A stretch of DNA of 64,000 nucleotides from Anaerolineaceae bacterium (lineage in GTDB: Bacteria; Chloroflexota; Anaerolineae; Anaerolineales; Anaerolineaceae). Below, piece by piece: positions 33,557 to 43,127 of this stretch. The first letter of the stretch is position 1, and every line of letters starts with the position of its first letter. The notes under the pieces were generated by a model that ran no database searches, was not told the DNA's origin, and saw only the letters and a program-made list of their open reading frames with translations. The translations under genes and the position numbers were made by a program. The stretch is from positions 1 to 64,000 of the forward strand of contig DUMZ01000009.1 in NCBI GenBank assembly GCA_012839565.1, written 5' to 3'.

Positions 33557-35031
33557 CTTTTACGGTGCGTTTTTTAGGGCAGGATGGCAAGTGTCTGCAC
33601 ACGGGCGGGGTTCCCCTGCGCCCCTTGTCGATGAGTTGGTCAGCCCTGGGTGGCTGCAATTCTGCCGAAATCAGCGTGCAAGGCGATGGCTTGGATATTG
33701 TGGACTGGCAGGGTTATTTGGCAAAGCCAGTTGAAATTTTCGATGAGCTGGGACGCCTACGTTGGTGGGGCTGGCTTGAGTCGGTCGAAAAGCGATTGCC
33801 GGGTATGCGCCTTGGCTATGATTTATCCAAAATGGCGAACCGCGTCGCGGTTGTTTTTGATGCCTTGCCACCCGATGATATGCTGGGCGAAAAGCAACAA
33901 ACCGCCTGGGTGGATGACGCGGAAAGCCAGGCGCTGTATGGTATCAAGGAGCGTGTTTTGCTGGGTGGGTCCCTCACGCTTGAGCAAGCTGAACACTGGC
34001 GCGACGCTGAACTGCAACGCTGGCGCTTGCCGGTTTTGCAAGCAGAGCCGACCTCCACGAGCGGAAATTTGGGCCTGGTCTTAAGCTGTAAAGGCTGGAT
34101 GCATCGCCTGGACTGGCGTGTGTGGCAACGCGAGTCGGGTGTCATTGCCAACACGGTCAGCCAAAGTGGCGTGCAAGCCGTGGGCGCGGATTTGCAAAAC
34201 GCGCAAATCGCGCAGTCTTTTTTGGTTCCCCGCACCGTGCACTTAAGCGCGATTCAAGTCAGATTGCGCAAACAAGGCTTGCCTGTGGATAAGCTGCGCG
34301 TGGACATCAAAGCTGATCAGACCGGTTCGCCCGCCACGGGCACTTTGGCATCGTGCAGTCTTGACCCATCGGAGTTAAGTCCCACGACTTATGCCTGGGT
34401 GCGTGGGGTTTTTCCCGCGCAAATCAGCCTGACTGCCGGGAACCGCTATTGGTTTGTGATCAGGCGTTTGGGCGCGTTGGACAGCGCGAACCATTGCCTG
34501 ATGGCGCTTGATGAAAACCTAAGCTTTCCGACTGGCGAGTTAAAAATATACAATCAATCTGAACAAAGCTGGCAGGTCCGTGTGCCACCAGCGGACGCCT
34601 TGTTCAAACTCACCGTCTTGTCTCGGATTGAAGATGAAATTGCTGAAATCTTGCAGCTGGCGACTGATTTTCTGACGGGTTCGGATTTGGAAGCGTCCAT
34701 CGGCTTGCGCTTGCCAGTGGATAAATCGCTGAACACAACGCTTTTGCAGGCTTTGCGCAATCTATTGTCTTTAGACACGCAAACCGGCGACAGACTGCTG
34801 ATGGAGATTAGCCCTGACCGCTTCTTGCGCATCTGTGCCGCGCCCGAGCCATCGGTATATTCGCTAAGCATGGATGACACTGGCGAGTTGTTTGACCGCA
34901 TGGGCAGAGCCCTGGCGGTACCCAGCGATGCTGTTGGCAAATACGTTGGCGTTAGGCATGGCAAGGGCTTTTTGGTGCGTGAGATGCGCCTGGATCTTGA
35001 AAGTGGTCGTTATCAGCTAAAAACTTTCTAA
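33553..35031 (+). CDS. Large virion-associated protein with choice-of-anchor-like domain
   Basis: 492 residues. The N-terminal 130 residues (SAEISVQGDG, WWGWLESVEKR) resemble tail-hub or baseplate-type proteins that begin with a small beta barrel. The middle (about 215-315) has QSFLVPRTVHLSAIQVRLRK, SLDPSELSPTTYAW and NRYWFVIRRLG, the strand order of choice-of-anchor/carbohydrate-binding-like domains. The C-terminus returns to a baseplate-like mix. It is the last cassette gene and is followed by a chromosomal GH1 gene 115 bp on. Function assigned only in general terms: particle surface or host contact. Confidence 0.55.
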   Translation: MTFTVRFLGQDGKCLHTGGVPLRPLSMSWSALGGCNSAEISVQGDGLDIVDWQGYLAKPVEIFDELGRLRWWGWLESVEKRLPGMRLGYDLSKMANRVAVVFDALPPDDMLGEKQQTAWVDDAESQALYGIKERVLLGGSLTLEQAEHWRDAELQRWRLPVLQAEPTSTSGNLGLVLSCKGWMHRLDWRVWQRESGVIANTVSQSGVQAVGADLQNAQIAQSFLVPRTVHLSAIQVRLRKQGLPVDKLRVDIKADQTGSPATGTLASCSLDPSELSPTTYAWVRGVFPAQISLTAGNRYWFVIRRLGALDSANHCLMALDENLSFPTGELKIYNQSEQSWQVRVPPADALFKLTVLSRIEDEIAEILQLATDFLTGSDLEASIGLRLPVDKSLNTTLLQALRNLLSLDTQTGDRLLMEISPDRFLRICAAPEPSVYSLSMDDTGELFDRMGRALAVPSDAVGKYVGVRHGKGFLVREMRLDLESGRYQLKTF

Positions 35032-35145
35032 ACAGTAGCGAAAACGCAAAGCAACACGCCTGGTTAAAAAACCTGGGCATAAAAACAAAAGGAAAGATTG
35101 TGGCTTTGATATAATAAAGCCATCATCAACCATTTGGAGGTCATC

Positions 35146-36486
35146 ATGATTCGAGCAACTTTTACGTTTCCACAAGGTTTCCTTTGGGGCTGTGCCACGT
35201 CGTCGCATCAGGTTGAGGGCAATAACATCAACAACGACTGGTGGGCCTGGGAACAGGAACAGGGCCACATTTTGAACGGCGACCGCAGTGGCAAGGCTTG
35301 CGACTGGTGGGCGGGTCGCTGGCGCGAAGATTTTGACCGGGCCAAAGAGACCTGGCAAAACGCGCAAAGAATCTCAATCGAATGGTCGCGCGTGCAACCG
35401 GAACCTGACCGCTGGGACGAGGGCGCGCTTGACCGCTATCGCCAAATGCTGATGGGCTTAAAAGAGCGTGGCATGGTGCCGATGGTGACCTTGCATCATT
35501 TCACCAACCCCTTGTGGCTGACTGAGATGGGTGGCTGGGAAAATGACGCGGTGGTTGAGCTTTTCGGTGAATACACCCGCAAGACGGTTGAAGCACTGAA
35601 AGCGCATTGTGATTTTTGGGTGACGATTAATGAGCCAAATGTATATATGGCTGGGGGCTATCTGGGGGGTGGTTTTGCGCCTGGCAAGAATGATGTAAAA
35701 ATGGCATTACAGGTCTTGATTAATATGGTTAAAGCGCATGCCAAAGCTTATGAAATCATTCATGAACTGCAATCTGAAGCACATGTGGGCATCGCGCACC
35801 ATTGGCGTGGCTTTATGCCGGCTAACAAGGGATTATTGACCAGTCGGCTGGCCGATTTGTATAACACAGCTTTTGATAATGCTTTTGCCGAAACCTTGCG
35901 TTCTGGTAAATTCGACGCGAAAATCCACAAGGAAGACATCCCTCAGGCTAAAGACACGCAGGACTTTTTTGGCATCAACTACTATGGGCGCCAGGAAGTT
36001 AAATTTGATTTATTCAAACCATCCAGTATGTACAGCGAATACGGATATCCCAAGGGCTTTGAGCTTTCTGATTCAGGCTTTGTCGCGAATGACCCTGAAG
36101 GTTTCCGGGCGTGCATCCGCTGGGCACATAGCTTTGGTTTGCCGATTTACATCACGGAAAATGGCACCGAAGACAGCAAAGACGCGTTTAGAAGGAAGTT
36201 TTTGGTTGACCATATATTGGCGATGTGGCATGAGATCAGTCACAATGTGCCTGTCAAAGGTTATTTTCACTGGAGTTTGGTTGACAATTTCGAGTGGAAT
36301 TTGGGTTGGGAGCGACGCTTTGGGCTTTGGCAGATGGACGAAAAGACCCAGCAACGCACGCAAAGGGACAGTGGAAAGCTTTACGCGGAAATTTGCCGCA
36401 CCAACAGTTTGAGCTGGGACGCCATCGAAAAATTCGCGCCGGAACTCTATGAGTATGTCTTTGGCACGTCGGATTTGACGGCGTAA
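35146..36486 (+). CDS. GH1-family beta-glucosidase
   Basis: 446 residues, standard GH1 length. TINEPNVY carries the acid/base glutamate (about residue 166) and ITENGTED the nucleophile (about 344). The N-terminal FPQGFLWGCATSSHQVEG is the family signature. No signal peptide, so it is cytoplasmic and hydrolyses beta-linked glucosides, galactosides or related short sugars taken up by the cell. The ATG at 35146 has GGAGGT upstream; TATAAT lies at 35110-35115 without a clear -35. It stands alone between the virion cassette and a convergent glycosyltransferase. Confidence 0.94.
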   Translation: MIRATFTFPQGFLWGCATSSHQVEGNNINNDWWAWEQEQGHILNGDRSGKACDWWAGRWREDFDRAKETWQNAQRISIEWSRVQPEPDRWDEGALDRYRQMLMGLKERGMVPMVTLHHFTNPLWLTEMGGWENDAVVELFGEYTRKTVEALKAHCDFWVTINEPNVYMAGGYLGGGFAPGKNDVKMALQVLINMVKAHAKAYEIIHELQSEAHVGIAHHWRGFMPANKGLLTSRLADLYNTAFDNAFAETLRSGKFDAKIHKEDIPQAKDTQDFFGINYYGRQEVKFDLFKPSSMYSEYGYPKGFELSDSGFVANDPEGFRACIRWAHSFGLPIYITENGTEDSKDAFRRKFLVDHILAMWHEISHNVPVKGYFHWSLVDNFEWNLGWERRFGLWQMDEKTQQRTQRDSGKLYAEICRTNSLSWDAIEKFAPELYEYVFGTSDLTA

Positions 36487-36507
36487 ATTAAACTCAGCTT
36501 ATTTGAA

Positions 36508-38100
36508 TTAGGGCCTGAGTCTGTAAAAATAGAGATCGGGACCGGTGAAGAGCGTCTCGGTCTCTTGTTTTAATAGTCTGCCTTTAATCCAGTAATTGAA
36601 CAAGCGGATTTGGTCTTTTATCTTATACGGGCAAGGTTCACCCATAATGGTGTGCATGAGTTCACCCTGCTGACGAATATCCGCATAAAAACGGTTTTCC
36701 TGGTGCTCATCATCCAGCACATGGTAACGTTCATAGTAAAACGAACTCAAAACAGCGTAATCGCGTTGCAGCCTTGTTTCCGGGTCTTGTTTGGTGATTT
36801 CCGGAAAGTAATTTGGCGCGAAGGGGGTGTAACCATCATAATAGGTGTCGCTTTCCGCGATTTGCATTTTTTCAAGATAATATAGCCCTTTAACGCGTGT
36901 GTCTTGAAGCTTGAGCCAAAATGATTGACTAAGGCCTGCTATAGCAAAGAGTAGCAAGGTGATTACTGCAAAAGCTTTTGCCAAAACCACGAATGATTTT
37001 CGCTGACTTAACTGAATTAAAAAGTCAATTCCGTAGGCCGCGCAGAAGAGCAATCCGATATAAACCGGAAGCGCCCAGCGTTCGTGATGAGGGCCGACAA
37101 CTGAAATTGCCAGCAGAAAGACAAGACTAAAAAGAAGAAAAAGCGCATATTTTGCTTTATCGCGAATGAAGCCAACAATACCCAGAACTGAAAACGCAGT
37201 TACCAGCCAGCCCGCTTCAGTCAGGAAATAGTTTAGGAAGGTTAAGACGCGTAAAGGGTAACTGAGACCATCCCGGCCGAGATGTCCGCCTGTGCCTTCA
37301 AAGATAAGCGCCTCAATAACTTCTTTGTATCTGATAAACAGGAAGGGCGCGACCAAAAACAAGGCGATAACGAAGATAAAAAAGCACAAAAAGCCTTTCC
37401 CCACAAAGCCTTTTGCGTCAAACTTACCTTCAGCTTTGCGTTTATCAAGAAATCGCCAAAGCACCGCGCCCGCGACCATGACCAGACTGATTACGCCAGG
37501 ATATTTGTCCGCGGTGCTGACCGCGCAGAAAAAGATAGCCAGCCAAAGCGTGGACTCTTTGGCGCCTTTGGCGTATTTTATCGCAAACAGCATCGCCAGC
37601 ATAATCCACAGGGTCAATGGGATATCGGGAGTGGCGTAATGAGAATGACGCACAAAAGAGGGTAAGAAACAGAAGAGTATCGCGGAAAGCCAGGCGATTG
37701 ATGGTTTAATTTCCTTTCCGATAAAAAAGGCGACAATGGGAATAAAAGCGCCCAAAACAGCGACAAGCAATCTTGATACAAGGTAAAAACTGAACTGCCA
37801 AAGATAAAAGACATCTTTAATCTCAGATTTAAAGTTTACTTTGCTGAAAATGCGCATGGCGACGCTGGTAAGAAAAGCCTGAACTTGTGCCGGACGATTA
37901 AAGGTGATTTTTTCTAAATCATACTGGGGCGAAAAGTTATAAGCGGAATGGACGACATTTTCTTCATCTGGATGAACCAATAAAGGATGTCCAAATCGAA
38001 TCCCAATAAACCTGATGGATAACGCGATGAGAAAAATAAGGAATAAAAACAAAATCGTTCTTTTTTTAGTGTTGTGAGTGTCTTTTTCTTGGTTCATCAT
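36508..38100 (-). CDS. GT39/ArnT-like membrane glycosyltransferase
   Basis: 530 residues with about ten to twelve membrane segments. The first outside loop carries HPDEENVV, the acidic pair expected in GT39/PMT-type enzymes, and HYATPDIPLTLWIMLAM follows in the region that contacts the donor lipid. Such enzymes move a sugar from a polyprenyl-phosphate carrier to a protein, lipid or wall polymer on the outer face of the membrane. The donor and acceptor cannot be told here. The start could be either of two adjacent ATGs. Confidence 0.85.
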   Translation of the reverse strand: MMNQEKDTHNTKKRTILFLFLIFLIALSIRFIGIRFGHPLLVHPDEENVVHSAYNFSPQYDLEKITFNRPAQVQAFLTSVAMRIFSKVNFKSEIKDVFYLWQFSFYLVSRLLVAVLGAFIPIVAFFIGKEIKPSIAWLSAILFCFLPSFVRHSHYATPDIPLTLWIMLAMLFAIKYAKGAKESTLWLAIFFCAVSTADKYPGVISLVMVAGAVLWRFLDKRKAEGKFDAKGFVGKGFLCFFIFVIALFLVAPFLFIRYKEVIEALIFEGTGGHLGRDGLSYPLRVLTFLNYFLTEAGWLVTAFSVLGIVGFIRDKAKYALFLLFSLVFLLAISVVGPHHERWALPVYIGLLFCAAYGIDFLIQLSQRKSFVVLAKAFAVITLLLFAIAGLSQSFWLKLQDTRVKGLYYLEKMQIAESDTYYDGYTPFAPNYFPEITKQDPETRLQRDYAVLSSFYYERYHVLDDEHQENRFYADIRQQGELMHTIMGEPCPYKIKDQIRLFNYWIKGRLLKQETETLFTGPDLYFYRLRP

Positions 38101-38216
38101 AAATCGCCAAACGGGTATTTTAAAACGCCATCAGTATACCACTTAAAAGAATAAAACAGACGCTCGGGCACATTACTTGCAACTATAGTGTCAGGTTTTT
38201 AGCGAAGGAGTCGATT

Positions 38217-38990
38217 ATGGCAAGTCTTATCGGAAAATTCTTCTTACAATTTCTTGAACCCCTGGCGATTGTGGGTTTGTTTTTGTTTATCAGTATCTTA
38301 ATCGTTCGTTCAAAAGCGAAAGGTTCGCAATTTTTCTTGATTGTCGCCTTGTTATTAGTTGCCATATTTGGCAACAGTTTCTTCGCCAACTGGCTTAGCC
38401 GTTCAATGGAATGGCGCCACATGCCTGTTGATGTGACCACAAGCAAAGCTGACGCGATTGTGGTGCTGGTGGATGGCGTCTATCCCGCTGAAAGTCCCCG
38501 CTTGCGTGTTGAACTCGGCGAAGAATCCGATCGTCTGCTTTACGCCACCGCGCTTTTACAACGTGGCGCGGCACAAGGCATTTTGCTTGTCGGCAGTGCA
38601 GAAGAAACCGACGCGGCCAGCAAACTGCTTTTGGAACTGGGTTTGCCTGAACAGGTCATTTTCCAAAGCCAAAGTTCAGATGATATTGTTGAAATCGTGA
38701 GTACCAGTGCGGGCGCTTTACAAACCGTGGGCGCGAAAAGCGTCTTGCTGGTGACTTCCGCCCTGGAGATGGATCGCATGCGCTTCGCTTTTGAACAAAG
38801 CGGACTCGAAATTATCCCCGCGCCCTGCGATTATCACATCACCAAAGCCTACTGGGACAGTTCCATGGAATTGTCTCTCCCCAACGTGCTGACCCATCTG
38901 ATGCCCAACAGCGAAAGCTTCGCGCGTTCTGTGGCAGCCTTGCGCGAGTATTTTTCTCTCGCGTTTTACCGGATGCGCGTCATCCTTTAA
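38217..38990 (+). CDS. DUF218 (ElyC/SanA/YdcF-like) membrane protein
   Basis: 257 residues. Two N-terminal membrane helices (about 10-28 and 37-56) precede a DUF218 domain with ADAIVVLVDGVYP, RLLYATALLQRGAAQGILLVG, and a late VLLVTSALEMDRMRFAFEQSGL. Known members (ElyC, SanA) affect envelope polymer synthesis and polyprenol carrier use. AAGGAG precedes the ATG. It is divergent from the GT39 gene, which also depends on polyprenol carriers. Confidence 0.85.
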   Translation: MASLIGKFFLQFLEPLAIVGLFLFISILIVRSKAKGSQFFLIVALLLVAIFGNSFFANWLSRSMEWRHMPVDVTTSKADAIVVLVDGVYPAESPRLRVELGEESDRLLYATALLQRGAAQGILLVGSAEETDAASKLLLELGLPEQVIFQSQSSDDIVEIVSTSAGALQTVGAKSVLLVTSALEMDRMRFAFEQSGLEIIPAPCDYHITKAYWDSSMELSLPNVLTHLMPNSESFARSVAALREYFSLAFYRMRVIL

Positions 38991-39035
38991 TGTGTTTGTA
39001 TCGCTGACCCTCTATCAGCGACAAAACTTCCGCGT

Positions 39036-39068
39036 AAAGTCTGCCAGCCTGATGGGGTGGCAGACTTT
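39036..39068 (+). terminator. Terminator after the DUF218 gene
   Basis: AAAGTCTGCCA (39036-39046) pairs exactly with TGGCAGACTTT (39058-39068), followed by AGTTT. Confidence 0.8.
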
Positions 39069-39187
39069 AGTTTAAGCACCTGGTGTCTTAGATATTCCCT
39101 GACAATTTTGGCAAAAATACCGGGAACAATTAGTCACCATTAAACGTCTTACAAGTGAAAGGCTTATTGTATAGATAAGGAGAAAGA

Positions 39188-40573
39188 ATGAAAATACAAA
39201 AAATTGTTTTAACTGTTGTCTTGTTACTGAGTATGGTTTTGAGCGCCTGCCAACCCGCACCAGTCACGCCCGAACCCGTCACACCCGAAACTGAACCCGA
39301 CTTATATCCTGTGGAGGAGCAAACCATGCCCGAAGACCTTACACAAGCAGAAGATACCTACCCTATTCTTGATGAAAACAAAGACACTGATGGCGCTGTT
39401 GGCAATTCAGCTTATATCAGCGACCCCAAAGCCAGCGCCGAAGAACTGCAAAAACTGGCGCACGCCAGCAATCAATTTGCCATTGACCTTTATCAGCGGC
39501 TTGTGGATAAAGAAGGCAACCTGATTTATTCACCCTTTAGCATCTACCAGGCCCTGCTTATGACCTACGCTGGCGCGGAAGGCGAAACCGCCCAGCAGAT
39601 GATGGACGTCCTGGGTGTCACGGATAACAATGAAATTCACAACGTGATGAACGCCCTCAAACTGACCTTGCAAGCAGAACCCACGTATACCATTGAAGGT
39701 ATGCAGCCTTTAATCTTCAATATTGCCAACGCCCTGTGGGTGCAAAAGGACTTCCACTTTGAACAGACCTTTTTGGATAAGCTTATGGCTAACTATGCCG
39801 CGGGTTTGGCTTTGGTGGATTTCAACAAGCCCGATGAAGCGCGCGACCTCATCAATCACTGGGTGGAAGTACGGACCAATGAAAAGATTAAAGAGCTTAT
39901 CCCAACGGGAATGCTGAACGAAATGACCCGACTGGTACTCACCAACGCGGTCTATTTCAAGGGCGCCTGGACAAACCGTTTTGACTCCGCTCAAAATACG
40001 CAAGAGGAATTCACCAGTCTCAATGGTGCCAAAAGCAAGGTAGAAATGATGAATAACAGCTTTACTGGGGCCGCTTTCGTGGAAAAAGATTACAGCGTCG
40101 TGAGTTTACCCTATGAGGGTGGCAACTTTGCCATGATGGCAGTTCTGCCCGAAGACTTTGCCAGCTTCCAAACCACAATGAACGCCGACTTACTCAATGA
40201 GATTTTGGAAAAATTGACGGAAAGCCACACCATGGTTCATCTCACCATGCCCAAATTCAGCTTTGAAAGCAGTATTGATTTGGGCGAAACCCTGCCCGCG
40301 ATGGGCATGTCCGACGCCTTTGATATTAATAATGCGGATTTCTCCGGCATGACCGGCGGGAAAGACTTGTATATCTCGGATGTGGTGCATCAGGCTTTTA
40401 TTGATGTCAACGAAGATGGCACCGAAGCTGCCGCGGCAACTATGGTTAGTATGGCGCCAACAAGTATGCCTGGTGAAGCAATCACTTTACGCCTTGACCG
40501 CCCCTTTATTTATCTCATCTACAACACCCAAACCAACGCCGTAGTCTTTATGGGCCACGTCGTAGCACCTTAG
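39188..40573 (+). CDS. Lipoprotein serpin 1
   Basis: 461 residues. A lipoprotein signal ends MVLSAC (Cys about residue 21) and a Pro/Thr/Glu-rich linker (about 22-75) tethers the serpin domain (about 85-461) to the cell surface. The hinge of the reactive loop, EDGTEAAAATMV (about residues 414-425), has the small-residue pattern of inhibitory serpins, and DRPFIYLIYNTQTNAVVFMGHV is the typical C-terminus. By standard numbering from the hinge, the scissile bond falls around APTS, which would suit elastase-like or similar proteases; this is approximate. It is followed by a hairpin and then a second serpin. Confidence 0.93.
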   Translation: MKIQKIVLTVVLLLSMVLSACQPAPVTPEPVTPETEPDLYPVEEQTMPEDLTQAEDTYPILDENKDTDGAVGNSAYISDPKASAEELQKLAHASNQFAIDLYQRLVDKEGNLIYSPFSIYQALLMTYAGAEGETAQQMMDVLGVTDNNEIHNVMNALKLTLQAEPTYTIEGMQPLIFNIANALWVQKDFHFEQTFLDKLMANYAAGLALVDFNKPDEARDLINHWVEVRTNEKIKELIPTGMLNEMTRLVLTNAVYFKGAWTNRFDSAQNTQEEFTSLNGAKSKVEMMNNSFTGAAFVEKDYSVVSLPYEGGNFAMMAVLPEDFASFQTTMNADLLNEILEKLTESHTMVHLTMPKFSFESSIDLGETLPAMGMSDAFDINNADFSGMTGGKDLYISDVVHQAFIDVNEDGTEAAAATMVSMAPTSMPGEAITLRLDRPFIYLIYNTQTNAVVFMGHVVAP

Positions 40574-40591
40574 CATTCAACTTTAGTTAAA

Positions 40592-40623
40592 GACAGCGCT
40601 TCAAAACAAAGAGAAGCGCTGTC
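40592..40623 (+). terminator. Hairpin between the two serpin genes
   Basis: GACAGCGCTTC (40592-40602) pairs exactly with GAAGCGCTGTC (40613-40623); AAATCTTT follows. A weak U tract suggests partial termination, so the two serpins may be only partly co-transcribed. Confidence 0.65.
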
Positions 40624-40672
40624 AAATCTTTGAACACAAGCCGTCTGAACTTGTAGCTAAAAAGGAGAAGAA

Positions 40673-41947
40673 ATGAAAACAACACGAACAATATGGACGA
40701 CAATCATGATTTCAATCCTTTTGTTAACATCATGCGTCCCTCTGACAAAATTAACAGGCCCCAAACGCGTAACAGGTAATCTGGCTTACATCGAAAACCC
40801 CCAGGCCACACCAGAAGAATTTGCTCAAATTGCCAGCGCTAACAATCAGTTCGCCTTTTCGCTTTACCAGCAGCTTAGTAAGGCTGAAAACAATCTTGTT
40901 TTCTCGCCATATAGTATTCATCAGGCGCTGACCATGACTTATGCCGGCGCGCGGACCGAAACCGAAGCGCAAATGTCCGATGTCTTGGGATTTCAGGGGC
41001 TTGAAGACCCGCATCGATTAATCAACGCGCTTAACCGCAAACTCGTGGATAAACCAGCGTATTTGAATAAAGACTATCAGCCTGTTGAAATAAACATTGC
41101 CAACGCCTTATGGCTGCAAAAGGACTACCCGCTCAAACAGGATTTCGTCGATTTGCTGTCGTCAAATTACGATGCTGGGCTGTACTTGCTTGATTTTTCA
41201 AAATCAAATAGAGCAGTTGCCATTATTAATAACTGGGTTTCGGACCAAACCAACAACAAAATAAAAGATTTACTAAGCCCCGCCAACGTTAACGATACGA
41301 CGCGTTTGGTTTTAACCAACGCTATCTATTTTAATGGTGCCTGGCTGGATAAGTTTAGACCAGAATTAACTGGCAGCGCGCCGTTTTTTAGCCTTGATGG
41401 CACACAAAAAAATGTGGATATGATGTCAGGCACATTTTTTGTCAAAGCCCTGGTGAATGATGAACTTTCCGCTGTAATCTTGCCTTATTATGGGAGAAAT
41501 TATGCCATGCTCCTGCTCATGCCCGAGGACTTCAGCGCGTTTCAGCAGGGGTTCAATGCCGATGGTTTCGAAAAACTACTCGCGGATTTACAGGAAACCT
41601 ACCCGCAAGTGAACTTAGAAATGCCCAAATTCAAAATTGAAACACACAAAAGCCTGGCTGAACAATTAGAAGCTCTGGGTATGCCGAATGCTTTTGATTT
41701 TAGAGCAGATTTTTCCGGGATGACAGGTAGCAGAGATTTAATTATTGACGATGTTATTCATCAGGCGATGATTGACGTCGCTGAAGAAGGCACTGAAGCC
41801 GCTGCCGCTACTGCTGTGTTGATGGCAGAAGGAGGCGTGGGCATGGATTCCCGCATAGATATTACTTTTAACCGACCCTTTATCTACGCGATCTATAATA
41901 CCGAAACAAACGCTATTGTCTTTATGGGGCACTTCCTAAACCCATAA
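40673..41947 (+). CDS. Lipoprotein serpin 2
   Basis: 424 residues, clearly paralogous to the preceding serpin but with a much shorter linker after the lipobox LLLTSC (Cys about residue 23). The inhibitory hinge EEGTEAAAATAV is intact (about 376-387), while the rest of the reactive loop (LMAEGGVGMDSR) differs completely from serpin 1, predicting a different target protease. The C-terminal NRPFIYAIYNTETNAIVFMG is canonical. AAAGGAGAAG precedes the ATG. A strong terminator follows. Together the two probably guard the cell surface against foreign proteases. Confidence 0.93.
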   Translation: MKTTRTIWTTIMISILLLTSCVPLTKLTGPKRVTGNLAYIENPQATPEEFAQIASANNQFAFSLYQQLSKAENNLVFSPYSIHQALTMTYAGARTETEAQMSDVLGFQGLEDPHRLINALNRKLVDKPAYLNKDYQPVEINIANALWLQKDYPLKQDFVDLLSSNYDAGLYLLDFSKSNRAVAIINNWVSDQTNNKIKDLLSPANVNDTTRLVLTNAIYFNGAWLDKFRPELTGSAPFFSLDGTQKNVDMMSGTFFVKALVNDELSAVILPYYGRNYAMLLLMPEDFSAFQQGFNADGFEKLLADLQETYPQVNLEMPKFKIETHKSLAEQLEALGMPNAFDFRADFSGMTGSRDLIIDDVIHQAMIDVAEEGTEAAAATAVLMAEGGVGMDSRIDITFNRPFIYAIYNTETNAIVFMGHFLNP

Positions 41948-41971
41948 ACAGCTTTGACTTGCAAGCAAGAA

Positions 41972-41999
41972 AAAACCCCAGTCATCAAGCTGGGGTTTT
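41972..41999. terminator. Terminator between serpin 2 and degV
   Basis: AAAACCCCA (41972-41980) pairs with TGGGGTTTT (41991-41999), with A-rich and T-rich flanks, between convergent genes; likely bidirectional. Confidence 0.85.
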
Positions 42000-42032
42000 G
42001 TTTATGTCTTAAGTCTGACTTGGCGAAAAACT

Positions 42033-42887
42033 CTATTCTTCGCCAACCAGATATGCCATGCTTACCGTACCAGGGCCAACGTGACTGCCAATCACGGGGC
42101 TGACTTCGGAGCGAATCGACTCAACAGGCTTGAGGCGCTCAATGGCTTCTTCTTCCATTTCAATCATTTCGTCGTAGGCCAGGGCATGGAACGGGCCAAT
42201 CTTTACCGGCGTGCGTCCGTCAATATCCCGTTCGATCAGGTCAATCATGCGTTTCAGGGCTTTCTTTTTCGAGCGGACACTTTCAACCAGTTCAATCTTG
42301 CCATCACGAATCATCAAAATCGGCTTCAGATTGAGCACAGAGCCCAAAAGGCGCTTGGCGGTGTTGATGTGGCCACCCCGGTGGAGATAGATAAGGTCAT
42401 CAACGGTGAAATAAACACCGATTCGTGGATACAGGTCTTTGGCGAAAGCTTCGAGTTCGTCCAGACTGGCGCCCTGTTCAGCTTTTTTGCAGACTTCGAG
42501 CACCATCAGAGTGAGTGCCATGGAAATAATTTTCGTATCCATAATACGCAGGTTTTCAGGATTGCCCATCGCTTTTTGGGCCTGGAATGCAAATTCCACA
42601 GTGGCGCTTAGTCCTGAGGTGAAACCCAAATAGAAAACTTCGCGGCCTTCATCTAGATAGGGTTTGAAAGCTTCGATAAATTGCCCCATCGGGACCGCGC
42701 TGGTGGTAGCCAGTTCGGTGCTGGCTGCCAGTTGGGTGTAAAACTCGGTGGCGCCAATCTCAACGCCATCCAAATAGGATTTTCCTAACCAGTTCAAGGT
42801 TAGTGGAATAATACCGATGTCGTATTTATCAACATATTCCTGGGGAATGTATGCGGTTGAATCGGTAAAAATTTTGACTTTTTTCAT
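42033..42887 (-). CDS. DegV-family fatty-acid-binding protein
   Basis: 284 residues. KIFTDSTAYIPQE near the N-terminus and the later LGFTSGLSATVEFA, FTVDDLIYLHRGGHI and GSHVGPGTVSMAYL are the DegV/FakB blocks. Known members hold a fatty acid for phosphorylation by FakA; no fakA is in the window. The start at 42887 has GGAAGG upstream; a 13-codon longer frame lacks a ribosome site. Confidence 0.92.
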   Translation of the reverse strand: MKKVKIFTDSTAYIPQEYVDKYDIGIIPLTLNWLGKSYLDGVEIGATEFYTQLAASTELATTSAVPMGQFIEAFKPYLDEGREVFYLGFTSGLSATVEFAFQAQKAMGNPENLRIMDTKIISMALTLMVLEVCKKAEQGASLDELEAFAKDLYPRIGVYFTVDDLIYLHRGGHINTAKRLLGSVLNLKPILMIRDGKIELVESVRSKKKALKRMIDLIERDIDGRTPVKIGPFHALAYDEMIEMEEEAIERLKPVESIRSEVSPVIGSHVGPGTVSMAYLVGEE

Positions 42888-43127
42888 GAATAAACCTTCC
42901 ATTACTTGATACATACAGTATAGCATAGTTGAGCGGTCAACTGAGTGAAAATAAACACGTTTAAAAGGTTACTTATGTCATATCTTTTATTCTGAAGCAT
43001 TTAACCTGACTGACGCGTGGGCCACCTGCGAGGAATTTAGAGAGCGTTGATAGCTTTTGACAGTAATTGAGACGCGAAATTGCTTATCATGGATAGCGAT
43101 ATAATAAAATGTGAAAGGTTTTTTGAA

